DNA of 64,000 nucleotides, from positions 310,001 through 374,000 of the forward strand of contig NZ_JBLUWW010000002.1 of NCBI RefSeq assembly GCF_048323655.1. Reading direction: 5' to 3'. A program made the position numbers and the translations under genes. The notes below the pieces were generated by a model, which saw only the letters and a list, made by a program, of their open reading frames with translations, ran no database searches and had not been told where the DNA came from. Positions 61,892-64,000 of the stretch are shown here, in pieces. Within the stretch, counting starts at the first letter, position 1, and each line of letters begins with the position of its first letter. Source of the stretch: Salinimicrobium soli. Its GTDB lineage: Bacteria > Bacteroidota > Bacteroidia > Flavobacteriales > Flavobacteriaceae.

Positions 61892-63085
61892 ATGAATATA
61901 CACGAATACCAAGGAAAAGAAATACTTAGCAGTTTTGGAGTGCGCGTACAAAGAGGGATCGTTGCCCAGGATGCTAAAGAAGCAGTGGAAGCTGCAAAGA
62001 AACTCACAGAACAAACAGGAACCGGTTGGCACGTAATTAAGGCCCAGGTACATGCGGGAGGCCGTGGTAAAGGTGGTGGTGTAAAACTGGCCAAGAACCT
62101 GCAGGAAGTTGAAGAGATCGCAGGACAAATTATCGGGATGAACCTTGTTACTCCTCAAACCTCTGCGGAAGGTAAAAAAGTTCATCAGGTACTGGTTGCA
62201 GAAGATGTGTACTATCCCGGAGACAGTGAGCCGGATGAGTTCTATATGTCTGTTCTTCTGAACCGTGGTACGGGCCGCAATATGATCATGTATTCCACCG
62301 AAGGAGGAATGGATATCGAAACTGTAGCTGAGCAAACGCCGCACCTTATCTTTCACGAAGAAATTGATCCTTCAGTAGGTTTGATGCCTTTCCAGGCACG
62401 TCGTATTGCTTTCAACCTAGGTTTGAGCGGTACTGCTTTTAAGGAAATGACAAAATTCGTAATGGCCTTGTACGAGGCTTATATAAAATCTGATTCTTCA
62501 CTTTTTGAGATCAACCCGGTCTTGAAAACTAGCGACGATAAGATCCTGGCTGTTGATGCGAAGGTAACCCTTGATGATAATGCCCTTTTCCGTCATAAGG
62601 ATTATGCTGAAATGCGCGACATTCGTGAAGAGAATCCTGTTGAGGTAGAGGCGAAAGCTGTTGGACTAAACTATGTGGACCTTGACGGAAACGTTGGTTG
62701 TATGGTAAACGGAGCCGGACTTGCAATGGCGACCATGGACCTTATCAAACAAGCGGGTGGAGAGCCGGCTAACTTCCTTGATGTGGGTGGAACAGCCGAT
62801 GCCAAGAGGGTAGAGGAAGCTTTCCGTCTGATCTTGAAAGATGAAAATGTAAAAGCGATTCTTGTTAATATCTTTGGAGGTATTGTACGTTGTGACCGTG
62901 TGGCGCAGGGAATTGTAGATGCCTATAGGAACCTGGGAGATGCTATTCACGTACCTATTATTGTACGTCTACAGGGAACGAATGCTGATATCGCAAAAGA
63001 CCTTATCGACAATAGTGGTCTTGACGTTTACAGTGCTGTTCAGTTCCAGGAAGCAGCTGATAAAGTTCAGGAAGTATTGGCTTAA
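61892..63085 (+). CDS. sucC: Succinyl-CoA ligase (ADP-forming) beta subunit
   Basis: 397 residues from the ATG at 61892 (MNIHEYQGKEILSSFGV). ATP-grasp domain: HVIKAQVHAGGRGKGGGVKLAKN near 45-67 and FEINPVLKTSDDKILAVDAKVTLDDNALFRH near 204-234 for Mg-ATP; C-terminal domain with GCMVNGAGLAMATMDLIKQAGGEPANFLDVGGTA near 267-300 and VNIFGGIVRCD near 327-337. It makes ATP from succinyl-CoA with SucD. The in-frame frame open from 61841 is the promoter region. SucD is not in the window. A clear promoter and a terminator frame it. Confidence 0.96.
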   Translation: MNIHEYQGKEILSSFGVRVQRGIVAQDAKEAVEAAKKLTEQTGTGWHVIKAQVHAGGRGKGGGVKLAKNLQEVEEIAGQIIGMNLVTPQTSAEGKKVHQVLVAEDVYYPGDSEPDEFYMSVLLNRGTGRNMIMYSTEGGMDIETVAEQTPHLIFHEEIDPSVGLMPFQARRIAFNLGLSGTAFKEMTKFVMALYEAYIKSDSSLFEINPVLKTSDDKILAVDAKVTLDDNALFRHKDYAEMRDIREENPVEVEAKAVGLNYVDLDGNVGCMVNGAGLAMATMDLIKQAGGEPANFLDVGGTADAKRVEEAFRLILKDENVKAILVNIFGGIVRCDRVAQGIVDAYRNLGDAIHVPIIVRLQGTNADIAKDLIDNSGLDVYSAVQFQEAADKVQEVLA

Positions 63086-63104
63086 TCAACTTTAATATGA
63101 AATT

Positions 63105-63133
63105 AAGACCCCGGCATTAGTCGGGGTTTTTTT
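63105..63133 (+). terminator. Terminator after sucC
   Basis: Stem AAGACCCCG / CGGGGTTTT with one G-U pair, 8-base loop, then a T run. It starts 20 bases past the stop. Confidence 0.8.
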
Positions 63134-63252
63134 ATGTTTGGTCGGGAAAAGTTAAAAATAAGTTAAGGAAATAAGCTGCTGTAACATTTCTGAAAGTCGC
63201 CGGTCTCTAAGGTAAATCAATTAATCAAAAAACATTTTTAAACTGAACCTTT

Positions 63253-63582
63253 ATGAGACATTTTAAACTTATGCTGATAGCTTTTGCGATGACAATGGTC
63301 TCAGCTTATGCAAACAATGATTACGGTAAAAAACAACCTGTTTCGGCTGAGATCCAGAAGATGCTTACTGATTCAGATCTAAGCTTTGATGAAAATTTTA
63401 CAGTGACTATCTATTTCAAAGTTTCTGATGATCATCGTATAGAAGTACAGGCAGTACAGTCGCCTAATGAAGAGGTGAATGAATTTCTTCAGAAAAGACT
63501 TCAAAATCAAAAGTTACATGGTGCAAACTGGAACTCCGAAAAGGTATATGAATTACCGGTGAGAGTTCAAGCTGTAAGGTAA
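63253..63582 (+). CDS. Small secreted protein, tandem paralogue 1
   Basis: 109 residues. Signal peptide 1-20 (…FAMTMVSAYAN). The mature part has a strand-rich pattern (FTVTIYFKVSDDHRIEVQAVQSPNEEVNEFLQKRL, residues about 49-83) that recurs in the next gene, so the two are paralogues. No known family is recognised. It may be a small beta-sheet protein of the periplasm. It is followed by its own terminator and the next copy starts 158 bases later. Confidence 0.65.
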   Translation: MRHFKLMLIAFAMTMVSAYANNDYGKKQPVSAEIQKMLTDSDLSFDENFTVTIYFKVSDDHRIEVQAVQSPNEEVNEFLQKRLQNQKLHGANWNSEKVYELPVRVQAVR

Positions 63583-63596
63583 CTCTATTGCAAATG

Positions 63597-63627
63597 AAAA
63601 AGCCCGGTCACAGGACCGGGCTTTTTT
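63597..63627 (+). terminator. Terminator after small secreted protein 1
   Basis: Stem AAAAAGCCCGGTC / GACCGGGCTTTTT with a 4-base loop and T run. It starts 14 bases past the stop. Confidence 0.9.
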
Positions 63628-63740
63628 GTTTTAAGGATTTTCAATCTAATCTGTTTTGAAAAAAATAAAATTTTTTTGCGTCTTTTTCTTTAGGCTCCAG
63701 TCTCTATTAAAAAGACACTTAAACTTAATAAAACAAAAGT

Positions 63741-64000
63741 CATGAGAAATTTAAAACTGTATTTTGTCCTTGTACTACTAACTGTTAGTAATTACACCTT
63801 TGCCGGAAACCTTGCCGATGGTGAAAGAGAATCTCCAATTACTGCTCAAATCGCGAAGATGTTGGATCGTTCAAAACTTGTCATAGAAGAAGAATTTACT
63901 GTCACAGTGATCTTTCAGGTTAGTGAAGACCAAAGAATTGAAGTTAGAGCTATTTCCTCTCCAAATGATGAGGTGAATACTTTTCTGAAGAAGCGACTTG
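63741..64000 (+). CDS. Small secreted protein, tandem paralogue 2 (cut by window end)
   Basis: ATG at 63741; the frame stays open for 86 codons to the end of the window. Signal peptide …LTVSNYTFAGN, then ITAQIAKMLDRSKL near 34-47 against the SAEIQKMLTDSDLS of the first copy, and FTVTVIFQVSEDQRIEVRA near 53-71 against FTVTIYFKVSDDHRIEVQA. The end of the protein lies outside. Same unknown family as the gene at 63253; the pair is a tandem duplication. Confidence 0.7.

Overview
The window looks like a chromosomal segment of a marine-type member of the Flavobacteriaceae (phylum Bacteroidota), close to the Gramella/Salegentibacter/Zunongwangia group by feel. The signs are many lipoproteins with an S/G-Cys lipobox, TAnnTTTG-type -7 promoter elements with little Shine-Dalgarno signal, a bacillithiol gene (bshC), the pyrG-yidC pair, SucC, a LysM-plus-ligand-binding protein behind guaA, tricorn-like and M14/M16 peptidases, and fasciclin, lipocalin-like and MORN proteins. 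The species call is inference.

Accessory end (1 to about 8000). The left end is very AT-rich. It holds a cut-off membrane-protein tail, a decayed reading frame, a two-gene RloA/RloB (AbiL-like) defence module on the minus strand with a perfect palindrome at its promoter, and a run of small plus-strand genes (leucine-rich lipoprotein, membrane protein, DUF1905 protein, 62-residue membrane protein). Two of the gaps hold similar junction sequences with inverted core-like ends, which suggests gene cassettes. A short dispersed repeat recurs here. Beyond it lie a di-haem cytochrome c peroxidase, a SnoaL-like lipoprotein, a cysteine-rich mini-protein and a small membrane protein.

Core part 1 (8000-19650). 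An unusual long PLP enzyme of the Cys/Met fold, a tricorn-like protease, a D-amino-acid transaminase, RimO, tRNA-Leu(CAG) followed by a 55-nt perfect palindrome, a class I aldolase, and a three-gene operon (TVP38-like membrane protein, cysteine-desulfurase-like protein, DUF2459 protein).

Phosphate regulon (19650-25420). Phosphate-selective porin, PstS, PstC, PstA, PstB and PhoU in one direction, with a candidate Pho box, a hairpin after pstS and a strong terminator after phoU.

Core part 2 (25480-47500). A sortilin/BNR propeller protein; a minus-strand operon of M14 carboxypeptidase, Na+/Ca2+ antiporter and M16 peptidase; bshC overlapping a PLP decarboxylase; a 45-residue membrane protein; the guaA, LysM/ligand-binding protein, OsmC, DUF922 operon; mnmA with a nitronate-monooxygenase-like gene; three tandem lipocalin-like lipoproteins; a MORN protein.

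Core part 3 (47600-64000). Fasciclin lipoprotein, YidC and CTP synthase, a DUF3820 protein, a GH3-family protein, a HELGH lipoprotein peptidase, an Fpg/Nei glycosylase, an MBL hydrolase with an erythromycin-esterase-like protein, a two-TM ion channel, a DUF4168 protein, LysA, a Lon-N-domain protein, SucC, and two tandem small secreted paralogues, the last cut by the window end.

Most genes are housekeeping or envelope functions. The least ordinary parts are the left 5 kb, the dispersed repeat, the 614-residue PLP protein and a few regulatory palindromes.
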